DNA of 64,000 nt from Centropus unirufus (taxonomy: Eukaryota; Chordata; Aves; Cuculiformes; Centropidae). Each line of letters begins with the position of its first letter. Positions within the stretch are counted from its first letter, which is position 1. The stretch lies in assembly GCA_013397695.1 (NCBI GenBank), contig VYZI01000484.1:394020-458019 (forward strand). Direction: 5' to 3'. The notes beneath the pieces were generated by a model. The model searched no databases. It was not told the origin of the DNA and was given only the letters and a program-made list of their open reading frames with translations. The translations under genes were made by a program, and so were the position numbers. Below are positions 38,677 through 50,420 of this stretch, in pieces.

Positions 38677-39942
38677 ATGAATACTTCAATTCTTTCTCCC
38701 CTGGGGAATATTTCCAGTCACTTGAATTTTTCAGAGAAGAACTCACAGATCTTGCAGTTTGAGGATGAGGATTGCCATGTGCCTTTGGCCATGGTCTTCG
38801 CTTTGGCCTTGGCTTACGGAACGGTGATAATTCTGGGGATCTCTGGGAATCTGGCCTTGATTGTTATTATTTTAAAGCAAAAGGAAATGCGCAATGTTAC
38901 CAACATCCTCATTGTCAACCTCTCCTTTTCTGATCTTTTAGTGACCATCATGTGTCTTCCCTTTACCTTTGTCTATACTTTAATGGACCACTGGATTTTT
39001 GGGGAGGCCATGTGCAAATTGAACCCTTTCGTGCAGTGTGCCTCCATCACTGTCTCGGTATTTTCTTTAGTCCTCATTGCTATCGAGCGCCATCAGCTGA
39101 TCATCAATCCCCGTGGCTGGAGGCCAAACAACAGACATGCCTACCTGGGGATTGCTGCCATATGGATTTTAGCCACAGCTTCCTCTCTGCCTTTCCTGAT
39201 CTACCACGTGTTAACAGATGAACCCTTCAGAAACATAACATTTGATGAATATAGGGACAAATATGTGTGTTTGGACCTGTTCCCCTTGGACACTGCCAGG
39301 CTTTCCTATACCACAACACTTCTGGTGATTCAGTACTTTGGACCACTTTGTTTTATATTTGTGTGCTACTTAAAGGTAAGAAAGCATTACCTTGTGGCAT
39401 GTACTTCTTTCTGTCTGATATTTGTTTATCCTTGCAAAGAGGATGCTTGTAGGTTGAATTACCCACCATGTTTCTCTTTGTTTAATTTCCTACAGATATA
39501 CATGCGATTGAAAAAAAGGAACAACATGAGGGACAGTAAGTATAGATCCTCTGAAACCAAAAGGATCAACATCATGCTGATCTCAATAGTGGTCGCATTT
39601 GCAGTTTGCTGGCTGCCTCTCACCATCTTCAATATTGTGTTTGACTGGAATCATGAGATTCTGCCTGTTGCTACCTGCAGCCACAACCTTTTGTTCCTGA
39701 TGTGCCATCTCACCGCCATGATCTCTACCTGTGTGAACCCCATATTCTATGGGTTTCTCAATAAGAACTTCCAACGAGACTTGCAGTTTTTATTTCATTT
39801 TTGTCATTTCCGCTCCCGTGAGGAGGATTATGAGACTATAGCCATGTCCACCATGCACACAGATGTTTCAAAAACCTCTTTAAAGCAGGCAAGCCCAGTC
39901 ACATTTAAGAAAATAAATAATGATGATGACGATAAAATATAA
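38677..39942 (+). CDS. NPY1R: neuropeptide Y receptor type 1 (Y1), two coding exons
   Basis: Class A GPCR for NPY/PYY at the plasma membrane, Gi/o-coupled. Exons 38677-39375 and 39496-39942 join in phase 0 to give 381 aa (human Y1: 384). Visible features: N-glycosylation sequons N2, N11, N17 and N186; TM1 GN (57-58); TM2 LSFSD (82-86); predicted disulfide C113-C198; ERH at 137-139 in place of DRY, as in other Y1; CWLP in TM6 (271-274); NPIFY in TM7 (314-318); and C336 as a probable palmitoylation site. Q120 and D283 match positions known to contact ligand in human Y1. The tail (YETIAMSTMHTDVSKTSLKQ) is typical of Y1. I chose the ATG at 38677 because MNTS... aligns with the family start. In-frame ATGs at 38602, 38626 and 38641 would add 25, 17 or 12 residues. 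No defects seen. Confidence 0.97.
   Translation: MNTSILSPLGNISSHLNFSEKNSQILQFEDEDCHVPLAMVFALALAYGTVIILGISGNLALIVIILKQKEMRNVTNILIVNLSFSDLLVTIMCLPFTFVYTLMDHWIFGEAMCKLNPFVQCASITVSVFSLVLIAIERHQLIINPRGWRPNNRHAYLGIAAIWILATASSLPFLIYHVLTDEPFRNITFDEYRDKYVCLDLFPLDTARLSYTTTLLVIQYFGPLCFIFVCYLKVRKHYLVACTSFCLIFVYPCKEDACRLNYPPCFSLFNFLQIYMRLKKRNNMRDSKYRSSETKRINIMLISIVVAFAVCWLPLTIFNIVFDWNHEILPVATCSHNLLFLMCHLTAMISTCVNPIFYGFLNKNFQRDLQFLFHFCHFRSREEDYETIAMSTMHTDVSKTSLKQASPVTFKKINNDDDDKI
39376..39495 (+). other. NPY1R: NPY1R intron (120 bp, phase 0, in-frame open)
   Basis: The donor is AAAG then GTAAGA and the acceptor is TTTAATTTCCTACAG then ATATACATG. A small intron right after TM5 is a known feature of the vertebrate Y1 gene (about 97 bp in human, as I recall). 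Removing it joins CYLK to IYMRL, which matches the family exactly. In this copy the intron is a multiple of three and contains no stop in the receptor frame, so the open frame runs straight through it. Its translation includes five cysteines and a hydrophobic stretch (LVACTSFCLIFVY) that have no counterpart in Y1 proteins. Confidence 0.95.
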
Positions 39943-40609
39943 AGAAATAAAAATTCTACACCAGACTAGAGAAGCGTGATCACAGGTGAGACATGCAGAA
40001 GGACAAACACAATTACATTACAAGTGCAAATTGGGGAATGTTTTTCTGCTTTTTCCAAGGAACTTTGATTTTCGTCCCTTTGAAATGATACACTGTGCAT
40101 TTTTGCCCCTTTTAGTGCTTTAATGTTCACAGCAGTTATGCCTGAATCTTATTATAAGATGTAGTTGGACCTGCTACTACATTTGGTTTTCATCGTTTGT
40201 CTTTTGTTCTGTTTTCTTTGTACAGTTTTGCAATTTACCACAAAGATACAGTTATTGATTTTTTTTTTTTTTTTCAAAGAAGTCATTTTCAGGAGTGTCC
40301 ATCGAAGACCATTAGAAATAATACGAACCACAGGAAGGCTGTCATGACAGAGGACCCACCCCAGCATAAAATTAGGGCGTTCTGATTTGAAGCATTATTA
40401 TTACTCTTTTTTTTTTATCTAGGGTTTGATTGCTGTTAAAATCCTGTAAAATCAATGTAGGCATGCAGAAGAGAATTCCATAAAACCTGCAGAATATGGT
40501 AAATGGGGACATGAACTTTGCCTCATTCATAGAGGCAATTCAGACTCTAATCACTTAGGTTCAAAGACAGGATTAAGAGTGAAATTCTGTTCTCATTTAT
40601 GGGAATAAA
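39943..40609 (+). other. NPY1R: probable NPY1R 3' UTR with candidate poly(A) signals
   Basis: AT-rich sequence after the NPY1R stop. AATAAA occurs at 39946-39951, too close to the stop to be the likely main site, and again at 40604-40609, a more plausible one. A run of 16 T residues lies at 40259-40274. The true 3' end could be further downstream. Confidence 0.4.
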
Positions 40610-43600
40610 ACCCTACAGTAATTCCACAGAGCATAATGGGATAACTCTGATGTTTCACCACAGCAAATGAAAGCACAAATGGACCTTCAATCCCAACTGA
40701 TTATAGATGATTTTAATAATACAGGCTTTTTAATTTAAAAGAACTCAAATCCCATTTTCATCTGCCATTACTGACAGGAGTTAGCGTTGCTGGCATTAAA
40801 GTATTATACTCTCTGTCCCAAGCCTATGAACTATGTAAATTCTCCTTGAGACCTTTGTCCAGAATCTAAAGGGAGATGGGGCTGTTCACCATATATACAA
40901 GGGGCAATTCCATCCTCAGGGGTGAGAGCGAAAAATCAGGTCTGGTATTGAAAAAATTAGCTTTAGCTATGTTAGTCTTTTCATAATAATTAATGCTGAT
41001 CTATGTAAATTATGTATAGCCTCATAATAGTCTGTGTTCAGATGCAATGATATAAACCTGGATTATCTCCAAGACAATCAGTCTGCAAAATTAAAAAGGA
41101 GGATCTGGGTATAATTTCGGTGTAATTGGTATGTTTAGTTTTCAAACCCAGTTTCCACAGTTAGTTGAAGTGTGGAAATATTTTCCAAATATACACAATA
41201 GAGCTTTGTGTGTTAAGACTTAATATAAATATATAGATATACTCTACACAAATTTTATGTAACTAGATCCCTAGCTGAGGGACACCCACATAACTTGACT
41301 GCTGTAAATGAAACTCCAACGTGAGCCAGCTGAGGTTCTATGTCATACAGTGTACTTTCCTGTATAATCAATGCATTTTTTAATAATTTGCTTTTTAAAA
41401 TACAGTATGGACCTTAATTTCTTTTAATAAGGTCACTCTAAACCATTCTGGCAGACAAGAGGGTTTTTAAGAGGGATATAAATGCAAATAGAAATCTGAC
41501 CTGGTATATTACTGAGTAAATATATCTCAGGATGTGATGGGGAATTTAATATGCCTAAGAAATGAAACTTGTTTAGTTTGCCAGTGTTTAACAGTCAAAA
41601 ACTGTGCCTTGTGTTGTCTTAAAAATAGTGTAGAATATTAAAGTAGCAATGTGTTCTTGTGCACTATAATTCCATGTATTTCTCTATGGCAGATAATTTA
41701 ATTAAAAAGGAGGTTTCAGTGGTTGAGAACAGAGAGGGAATGAAGAAAATAAACTATAAGAACTTTCAGGGCATTGCCCTTTGGTATTTGATGAGATATA
41801 CCTTTTCTTTGTGTTTCTCTATGGAGCACGTTGCTGGTAATTTGACAAGTGGCTCCTGAAATTATTCCCCTGTAATTTTAGGATAATTTTCATATACTAA
41901 GGGGTGTGTAATTTCACAGAGGTACAATGTCGAAACCTAGCCATGTTTTTCTGTTAAGAATGTCACAGAGGGGTTGTTTTTATTTTGCATTAGAAAAAAA
42001 AATCACTGTGATTTTTATGGTTTTTCTTTTTTTCTTTTTTTTTTTTATTTTTTAAAAGTGCTTTCTTCCAATCCAGTGGAAGAAGAAAATGGAATTATTT
42101 GAGAAAGTTACCGTATATTTTGCTGGAAATTTTTGATCAGGCTGAATTAAGTTTTTATGCAGAGTAGATGTTGGAGGAACTTTAGAGGAGTGTGCTAGTG
42201 CACAGAGTCCTAAGATTGGTGCATCCTAAGATTTTAAGGTCTTCAGTGGGACAACAAGATAATGCCTCTTATGTCAACCTTTCTCCTGCTTGAGGTGCAC
42301 TCTCAAATCAGAGAACCCCTCTGATACCATCTGTCTCCTGAGAATGCATTAGTATTTATTTTGTTTACCAATGCCCAAGAAACAAGGTGAAGTGTAAGTA
42401 GGAGCCTTCTTTCAGCTCATCTGTGTTAAGCTCAGGAGCTGTTTTTCCACTGCATTGCTGTTCAAGGATCAGGCTTGATGCATATGTTTCCTCACTTGCC
42501 TGCAGAAGCATTTCTGAGCCCTAATAAGGACAAAGGCTAGTGCATTGTCATGCAAATAGCTGAAGGGATGCTGCTTGAACTGACAGCAGAAATTAACACA
42601 GTGCAAAGAGTGTTCAGCAGAGAAAGCATTTGGAGAATTTCAGAAGCCAAATCACTGGTCTTCTGAGGGCAAAGATGTAAGTAGTCTCTCTATGGTGCTG
42701 ACCTGACAACTGCAGGGCGTAAGATGACATCTACTGACAGCAGTATATGTATCTTTGTTTTTATGGCTTGACACTGGAGTCCTCAAAAGCAACTGCAAAC
42801 TTTCCCCTCCTGACACCTGTCTACAACACTAACCCTCTTTTTCACTTTCAGAGTTCCATCATAGTCCTCATCGTCTATATGCTATATTTGTTTACAGGGT
42901 AAGCTGTTGTCTTTCATGTTTCTCTATCAATTTCTCAGTCATCCTGATCTGTTATTTCTTCCTCCTATGTACTGTTTTGTCAAACTCCCCACACTTCAGC
43001 ACATGCTGATTCCTATCTCAAAGTCTTGGAGATCCCTTATTCTTCCAAACTGGTAGAAAAGTTTTACTGACAGAAAAACAGAACTCTGAGGGATCTGTCT
43101 TATATTTTACTACTTATGTGCAATACATTTCATGTCAAATCCACAGCCTTAAGTGACAAATGTAAATTTTTAATAACCTGAATATCTGCTTCATTATCCT
43201 CCTAATTTTATCTATCACAGACATTTAAATCTTCTGCATAATCTAATTATGCCTATATATTGTATGCCATCTTAATAAATCTGTATTCCTGTATTGCTTT
43301 TTTCAGCATGTCTCTTGGTTGTGTCATTGTCACTATGTACAGTAATCCACAACTTTCACATCTTCGTTTTTGAAAAAGAGATAATAATAAGGGAAGTGAT
43401 TAATAGACAATAATACCTGGTTTTGGTAGGCTAGGAAAAAGCTGGATATTTAAAAAGCATAAAATCAACTCTGTTTTTTTCCACTTCATAAAGAATTTAA
43501 AGATTTAAATCAGGAAAAGGAAAACATGACAGGACGTCACTTGAGCTGATGCTGACCGTATCTCATCACCAATGATCACCCTTAGTGAAGGGCTAAGCGT

Positions 43601-46600
43601 TCATATATTCAGAATTCACTGTCTTGCAGCGCAGTATCAGCCATTATTAATGAATCCTAAAAGCAAAATTTGAAGCTAATAGTCAGGCTATAAATTGGTG
43701 TATGTTTGAATCTAAGCCTGTTCATCAAATTCTGATTCTGACTTCAGGAAAAAATATTTTGCGATCAATTAAACTGGAGAATTTGCTTAATCATTTGCCT
43801 AGGCACTCTACTTTGTCAACTTTGTTGACAGCCATTTCTCAACTGAAAGATATATACAACTCCAAACTCTACCATGTTCCTGTGTTATTTAATATGCGGT
43901 ATCTGCTTTCCTGAGTCATTCATTAAAAAAAAAGTTACTAAAGTTGATATAAAAGAAAACTATTTTCTTCTGTCTTTGTTTTGCAGAATTCAAATGTTTG
44001 ATGATTACTTGTAAGAAGAAAGAATATGACTAGCTTTAATCTGTTACACTTTAATTAACCTGTGGTCAGAAATAACATCTATTCGATATTTCTGCCCATG
44101 CTGAAACAGTGTTTAAGGTCTAAATGGAGTTGGTATTTCAAATATTAGGGAAAGAATTAACAAGGACTAACTTCAGCTGGAGGATCAGAGTTTTCCTAAC
44201 CTCCTTTGGTGGCAATACAGGGTTACGCACACCTCCTCTACTCTAGGTGCTACACATCTACCAAAGTCTCTTTCTCTTGATTATCTCTACAGGTTCCTAA
44301 GGGATGGCCAGCCACCAGGGCCAGCACCAGGCCTAGTGACTACTGCCTCCCTTCCTCCATCTTCAATGGTGCCTCCATGGTAACTTCATAGTTCATAGCC
44401 ATAGCAGCTGTTTCTGACAAAGTCATAGGAATTTGTACTCAGATTTTTTAAAATGACTGAAGATATGCTAAAATTCAACTCTGTTCAAGACAGTCGTTTA
44501 CATAGCTGCTTCCATTAAAATTATCCAGCAAGTTTCTGGGAAGCAAGTTGCACAAAATGTGTACTCCATAGAAGTACATCATTTGCACTCTATGTTGGAA
44601 TTGTGTTTATCTAGAATATCTAGATCATTGCAGCAAAACTGACCATACACAGAATCCAGTGTTTTCCAAAGATCTGGTATGATGATCTGGTCATGTGACA
44701 TAGATCAGGGTTAGTTGCAGGAAATTCACACTAGGTGCAAATGTGTTTGAGATTGCTGCCCAAGGAAGGCTCTGCACAGTTAACCAACTTGCCACAAATC
44801 ATGCAAAATTTCGAAATTACAGGGAAATAGATACACAGAGTTTGAAAAAGAGAAAAAAAAAAAAGCAGATCTATATGAATCCTTCATGCATTCTGTAAGA
44901 TATAAACAAAAAGACTCAAAGGGAGACTCAGACATTTAGTTGGGTTTGGGGCCAACAGACTGACACGTGAATGTTTTTTCGGGGCAAAGGGGTGGTAAAA
45001 AAATATGTGTGATTAATACCTTCTTTGTTTCTGTTTTGAGAAAAGGGATATGGATCTTTATAAATGACTGAAAGTGTATTCTAAGATTCTTCACCTTAGA
45101 TTAATCTAGATAATTTTTGAGACAAAGGAAGCAAAATGGTTTTTGCACAATCAAAAAATAACAGCTTTTCATTGCACCCACTCACTGCACATGAGTCTGT
45201 TTGCTTTTACTGCTGCAAAACATGGAGAGAGTTTGCTTATAGCAGGAGGAGTAGCATCGAGAAAGCTCTCCTAGTCTTCCTTGGTTTATGTTCACATTGA
45301 TACTGTGCTGCTGTTTCTCACATCACAATTTTTTTCCCATAAGCTATGATATTTTTATTATGCTATTTATATTGTTTTTTAATAAACACTCTCTGTGAAA
45401 AGATGTTCTTGAAAGATCCTACTCAATGTGTTTCTGAGCAAATGGGTGAAAGGCCTTGCAGAACTTGTAGAAATGTGGCTGGCAATGCGATGATGTTCCA
45501 AAGAGTAGAGAAATAGAAAATATATTTGTTACATGCCATTATTCAACCCCTTTCTTTTAAAGCTTTTGTTATAACTTTAATTCATGTAATCTAGATGTAA
45601 GCTAAACCTATGTATCTAGTGACTCCTCTTGGAGACTGTCCTCTGGAGACATCCACCTGGTTGGAGACCACATTTCTTTCCTTACCTATGGACCTCATGG
45701 TTGCCTGTAAGTATCTCATAATTTTTAATACACTTAAGCATGTATACACAAGAGTGTTTACTTTCTTTTTAAGGTTTGTTTTTTTCTTTGTTTTCTCATT
45801 AGTATTTAGTGAGCTTAGGGTAAGGTCCTTGTTTCAAATTATCCTAAAGTACAATACATGTCTGAATATCTGCTTCCCAGAGAGGGCAGCAGGCCATAAA
45901 ACGTGATATTTTTATAGCTGTGTGGACTCAACAGAGACACAACTCCATAATTGTCCATACCAAAAAGTCATCTTTGGCTGGTACTTACAGTAAGGTTATC
46001 CTCTTAGGTCCTTTTGTGGGTTTTACTCTGGTGCATTTTCTTGGCATAGTTACAAGTTAAATGTATCCACCAACCTGTCTGGCTTACTGAATTAAACCAA
46101 TTTAGTTCACAGACAATTGAAGAGAGCACTAGAAATTCTGAATATAATTTTGGCTCTTGACAGGTATACATGTTTACAGATTTCCATTACTAAAATTGAA
46201 GGCTTTGTTTGTTATTATTATTGCTGCTACTTTTTTTCAGTTTGCAAAAAAAAACCCGACCGCTAACACCCAGACAGCGTAATTTACCATTAAAATTTAC
46301 TCCAAGTTGTAAGAAATCCCTTTCTTCAGCAGGGTCTGTGGATTTACTCCCACAGCAGAAACATCATCAGTCATGGATAAACGCACTGCCAATAGTGTCT
46401 TACCAAAGGCTAATTATTCAGAATTAAGTGTGAGTACCTTTAAGGCAACATATATAAACTCGAATTCAAATGCTGAAGTTTTTGTGTGGGAAATTATGCA
46501 TTCAAATAAGCCACTGACTTAAGGAAATGATAAAGCCTGACCCCAGTTCCTTTCATATTAGTCTGATGCTTTGGTAACCCCTCTGACATTGTTCAGAAGA

Positions 46601-47059
46601 TTATGGTGTAGATAGGGAAGATAAATTATATCAGTTCAATTAAAAATGTCAAATGGGTTCGGACTATAGATTTTATATTGCCTAGGATCAAGAAAATATA
46701 CTGAATATTTAACCCTGGTGTTCCTTAAGGAAATGATATACCTTGGCTGCCTGTCCTCCCTTCCTTTCCATAGCTTTTGAATTCCTTGATAATTTTCACA
46801 CAGACCTGACATATTTGGCAAAAGTAACAAGATGTTTGAAGCTGAAATGGTTTTTACATAAGCTGAATACCTGTTGTTTATCTAAGTTTGTTCTTTTAAG
46901 AAGGGCACACATGTTATTGGGGCTATCATTAGAAGTATATGCTACATAGTAAATATATATATATTTAACATCATTTAAAGTAGCATTTTAAAATGCAGAC
47001 TTTAAGTGTATTTTCTATATTTATTAAAAAAGCCCTAAACTTTTAGCAGTTTTTATATC
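40610..47059. other. AT-rich intergenic DNA downstream of NPY1R
   Basis: No gene recognised. In mammals NAF1 lies on this side, but none of its exons was identifiable. Open frames are at most about 100 codons and lack domain resemblance. Confidence 0.6.
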
Positions 47060-48690
47060 CAGGTCATGTTTCTGTGGTTTGCAAGGAACAAACAAATCTA
47101 CACCCATCATGCAGCTCTGCTTGCTGTGCAGCTGATGCTGGCAACAGGGTTTTGGTTCCTGTGACCATGGGATGCTGTCTAAGGTTCAGCACCTGCTTGG
47201 GCAAGATGGGTTCTACATCACTAAGTGAGGCAAAGGTAACTTTGCCAGTAGGAGGGCTGACCCAGTAAGAGGGGCTTTAAGCTGAGAGTGATGTGGGATG
47301 AAGAGTATTGCCAGCAGCACTGTGAGGGAGTGATGGACAGAGTTGATAAGCAAAGGGCCTGGAGTGCTGTGAATGAAGACAAAATACAAAACCAACAAAA
47401 CTGAGCTTAAATAGGATTACATCAAGCACTTGTAGATAAGCAAGGAAGTTCCTACAAGACACCAATTTGGGAAAAGTCCCTAGACCCTTTCTGGGAAGAC
47501 AGCATGATGGACTGCCTTTATCAAATGCCTGTATACTAGTATGTGCAGCATCAGGAATAATCATAAGTAAATTGAAATTTGTGCGTGACTGCAAGCCTAT
47601 GATCTTGCTAGGATCATGGAGATGTGGTGGAGTGGTTCCCTTGTCTGGACTGATGCAATGGAGGGATACAGCATCTTTAGAATGCATAGAAAGACAAGGA
47701 GGTGGAGTTGCTCTTTATGTGTGAGAGAAGTTTGAGTGCACAGAGCTCTTCTGAAGATGAACTAGGAGCCAACTGCTAGCTTATGAGTGAGTTTAAAGAA
47801 CAAACCAGTATGGGTGACACTGTAGTGGGTGTCTTCTATAGGCTGCCTGATCAGGAAAATAGTAGATGAGACCTGCTACCAACAGCTAGAAGAAATCTCA
47901 TCTTCACGGGTCCTGTTGCTCATGATGAACTTTATAGCTTTGCACTTTATAAGCAATCCATGAGGTTCCTGGAGAGCACTAATGACGATGTCTTGACAGA
48001 AATGACAGAGGAGCCAATGAGAAGATGTGCTCTGCTGGACATCATACATGGAAACAAGTAAGGCCTTGTCAGGGATGTGAAGATCAAAGGCAGCCTTTGC
48101 TGCAGTGATGTTGGAATTCAGTATCCTACATGAAGGGAGGAGGGCAAAAAGCAAGATCACAGCTCTGAACTTCAAGAGAGCCTACTTTAGCCTCTTCAGG
48201 AATCTGCCTGAAAGAATCCCATAAGATAAGTCTCTGGAGGGAAAAGTGTTGATATTCTGGTTGATATTCAAGAATCATCTCTTCCAAACTTGGGAGCAGT
48301 CCATCCCAATAACAAGAAGGTGAAACAAAGATGCCAGGAGGCTTGTATGGATGAACAATTTTCTCCTGGAAAAACTCAAACATAAAAAGTAAGAATGCAT
48401 AAAAACAGAGTATTAAGAAGGGGGAAGAAGTGACAGGTAACATGGGAGAAATATATAGATGCTCTTGAGCATGCATTGATGTGGTTAGGAAAGTCAATGC
48501 CCAACTGGAGCTCAATCAAGACAACAAGAAAGGCAGCAGGAAGGGCTTCAGTAAGGACATAAGCAGCAAAAGAATGACTGGGGAATGTACAGGTCTGCTA
48601 CGAAATGGGTCAGGGCCGAATGACATAAAGCATTGAAAACGCTGAGGTACTGAATTCTTTCTTCTATTAGTCTTTACTAGTATGACCAGT
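47060..48690 (+). mobile_element. CR1 LINE, 5' and endonuclease portion (decayed)
   Basis: Plus-strand CR1 body. Recognisable stretches include AAGATGGGTTCTACATCACT with GCAAAGGTAACTTTGCCAG near 47210-47240. A peptide VGVFYRLPDQ at 47825-47854 matches the conserved endonuclease motif VGVYYRPP. Sequence from about 48150 to 48690 follows the endonuclease-to-reverse-transcriptase linker. Several stops and frameshifts break ORF2, so it is a pseudogene. The CR1 sequence stops at TCTTTACTAGTATGACCAG and resumes at 49661, because an LTR has inserted. Confidence 0.92.
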
Positions 48691-49660
48691 TGTGTGCATA
48701 ACTTTTTAACTTGTATTTTCTGTGTCTTAAACATTGTCTTAAGTGCAAGGCATATGTGCCCGAGAGGCCTTTTGTATGACTCCTAGTTAAAAATGAGAGG
48801 GCAGAGGGGGATAGGTGTATGCCCCCACACACCCTCTACCTTTGGGCCAGCTCCAGAATGAACTGTCCTGTGCAGTCTGCAACAGTGAAGTGAGGGAAGG
48901 AGCTGCTAATCCTCCCCTCCCAATGCAGAGATACCTGACTCTGCATGTACACCCAAAATGTTCACACAGAGATTATTCCAGAAAAGGTCTGTTGAACTGC
49001 TGGTAACCCCTGGAGCCCCTAGCCCCAATTCCAGAACTTTTCCAAAGAAACTTCTACACATGCCCCAATTTGAGAACTTGTACGCCAAGACTATCCCTCA
49101 CATCCTAATAAGGCATGGACTTACCCTATAAATAGTCCTTGCCAAGATGACATGGAGCAAGTCCACCACCCTGTGGATCATGTTCTGAGGAAGAGCTGTT
49201 GGACTGGCTTGAAGAAGTGCTGCTGGATTGGGCTATGGTGTGGAAGTACTGTGCTTCACTGGTGGTGATTATTTTTCATTTTCTCTGCTACTTCTTTCTC
49301 TGTAATGTCTTGTTCTTATTATCTTCCCTCTTCTGAACATACCTTTTTTAACTTGGCACTTTGGTGTATTGGATTGAATCTAAGTTGTGTTGTAATTTGT
49401 TTAGCAACTTTGGCTGTGTTCAAGGTATCAGATTGTAATCTGAGCAGATTAAAATCTGCTTTGCAACTTCGAGAAGTCGTGATTCAGAGTGCACCTCAGT
49501 ATATGAGTTTTTTTCTATTTTGTCTGTGTCCAAAATAAATATTGGATTTCAATTTACCCTGTGTGTAAATTCATCACTCTTGACTTGTGGTGGGGATATT
49601 AAAAGAATTCTTCACCCGCTGTATCCTGCCTGCCAGGTTGGTTTGGTCTGGGCTTTAACA
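48691..49660 (+). mobile_element. solo LTR, 970 bp, inserted into CR1
   Basis: The element begins TGTGTGCATAAC and ends GGCTTTAACA, so it has TG...CA ends. It interrupts a CR1 copy whose sequence is continuous when the insert is removed. Flanks are CCAGT (48686-48690) and CCAGC (49661-49665), a 5-bp target-site duplication with one change. A TATA box (TATAAATAG, 49127-49135) and AATAAA (49534-49539) lie in plus orientation and divide the element into a U3 of about 460 bp, a long R and a U5. No internal retroviral sequence remains. The family is not known to me. The LTR must be younger than the CR1 insertion. Confidence 0.87.
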
Positions 49661-50420
49661 CCAGCCTCCAGAAATCCCAGGCCTTGGAGGCCAGAGGGAA
49701 AGGCTGGAACAAGGAAGGTATACCATTGATGAAAGAGGATTAGATTAGAAAATACTAAAAAATACTGGTTATAAATAAATTAATTGGCCCTGAAGGGATG
49801 CAGCTTTACCTTTTAGTGACTAAACAACTAATTCTGGAAACCATTTCCAGGCTCATGGAAGATAGGAAGGTGATCATGAGTAGTCAGCATAGGTTCTCAA
49901 AGGGAAGATCATGGTTAACCAACCTTAAAACCTTCGATGATGAAGATCATCTTACCAAGCCATCTACTGGCTTGTTTGATGAGGGGTGACCAGTAAATAT
50001 CTGCCTTGACGTCAGTAAAGCTGTTGACATCATGCCACTCTTACAGAGAAGCTGAGGAAGTATGGGCTTTATAAGCAGGCAATGAGGTAGATTGAAAACT
50101 GGCTGAATAGTCAGGCCTAGAGGGTGATGATTTGTGGCTCTTTTCTGTGGTGCCTGGTGACAAGACCAGAGGCAATGGGCCTGAAACACAGGAGGCTCAC
50201 TCTGAACATCAGTAAACTTTGGGTTTTTACTGTGGATGACTGAGCACTGGCACAGGTTGCCCAGAAATGTTCTGGAGTCTCACTTCTTGGGGCTATTAAA
50301 AATCTGTCTGGACATGGTCCCGGGCAACCAGCTCTAACTGACTCTGCTTGAGAAGGGCAAAGATTGGACCAAATGACCTCGAGAAGCCCCTTCTAACCTC
50401 AAACATTCTGTGATCCAGTG
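49661..50420 (+). mobile_element. CR1 LINE, reverse-transcriptase and 3' portion (decayed)
   Basis: Continuation of the CR1 copy at 47060. It starts CCAGCCTCCAGAAATCCCAG, then follows CR1 reverse-transcriptase sequence. It ends in the standard CR1 3' region: GAACATCAGTAAAC, CACTGGCACAGGTTGCCCAG, CTGGACATGGTCC and the tail ACATTCTGTGATCCAGTG. Two internal deletions are apparent, near 49800 and near 50145, compared with the family as I remember it. No open frame survives. Confidence 0.93.

Noticed and set aside
47277..48515. Minus-strand frames of 99-136 codons
   Set aside because: They are antisense shadows of the plus-strand CR1 element.
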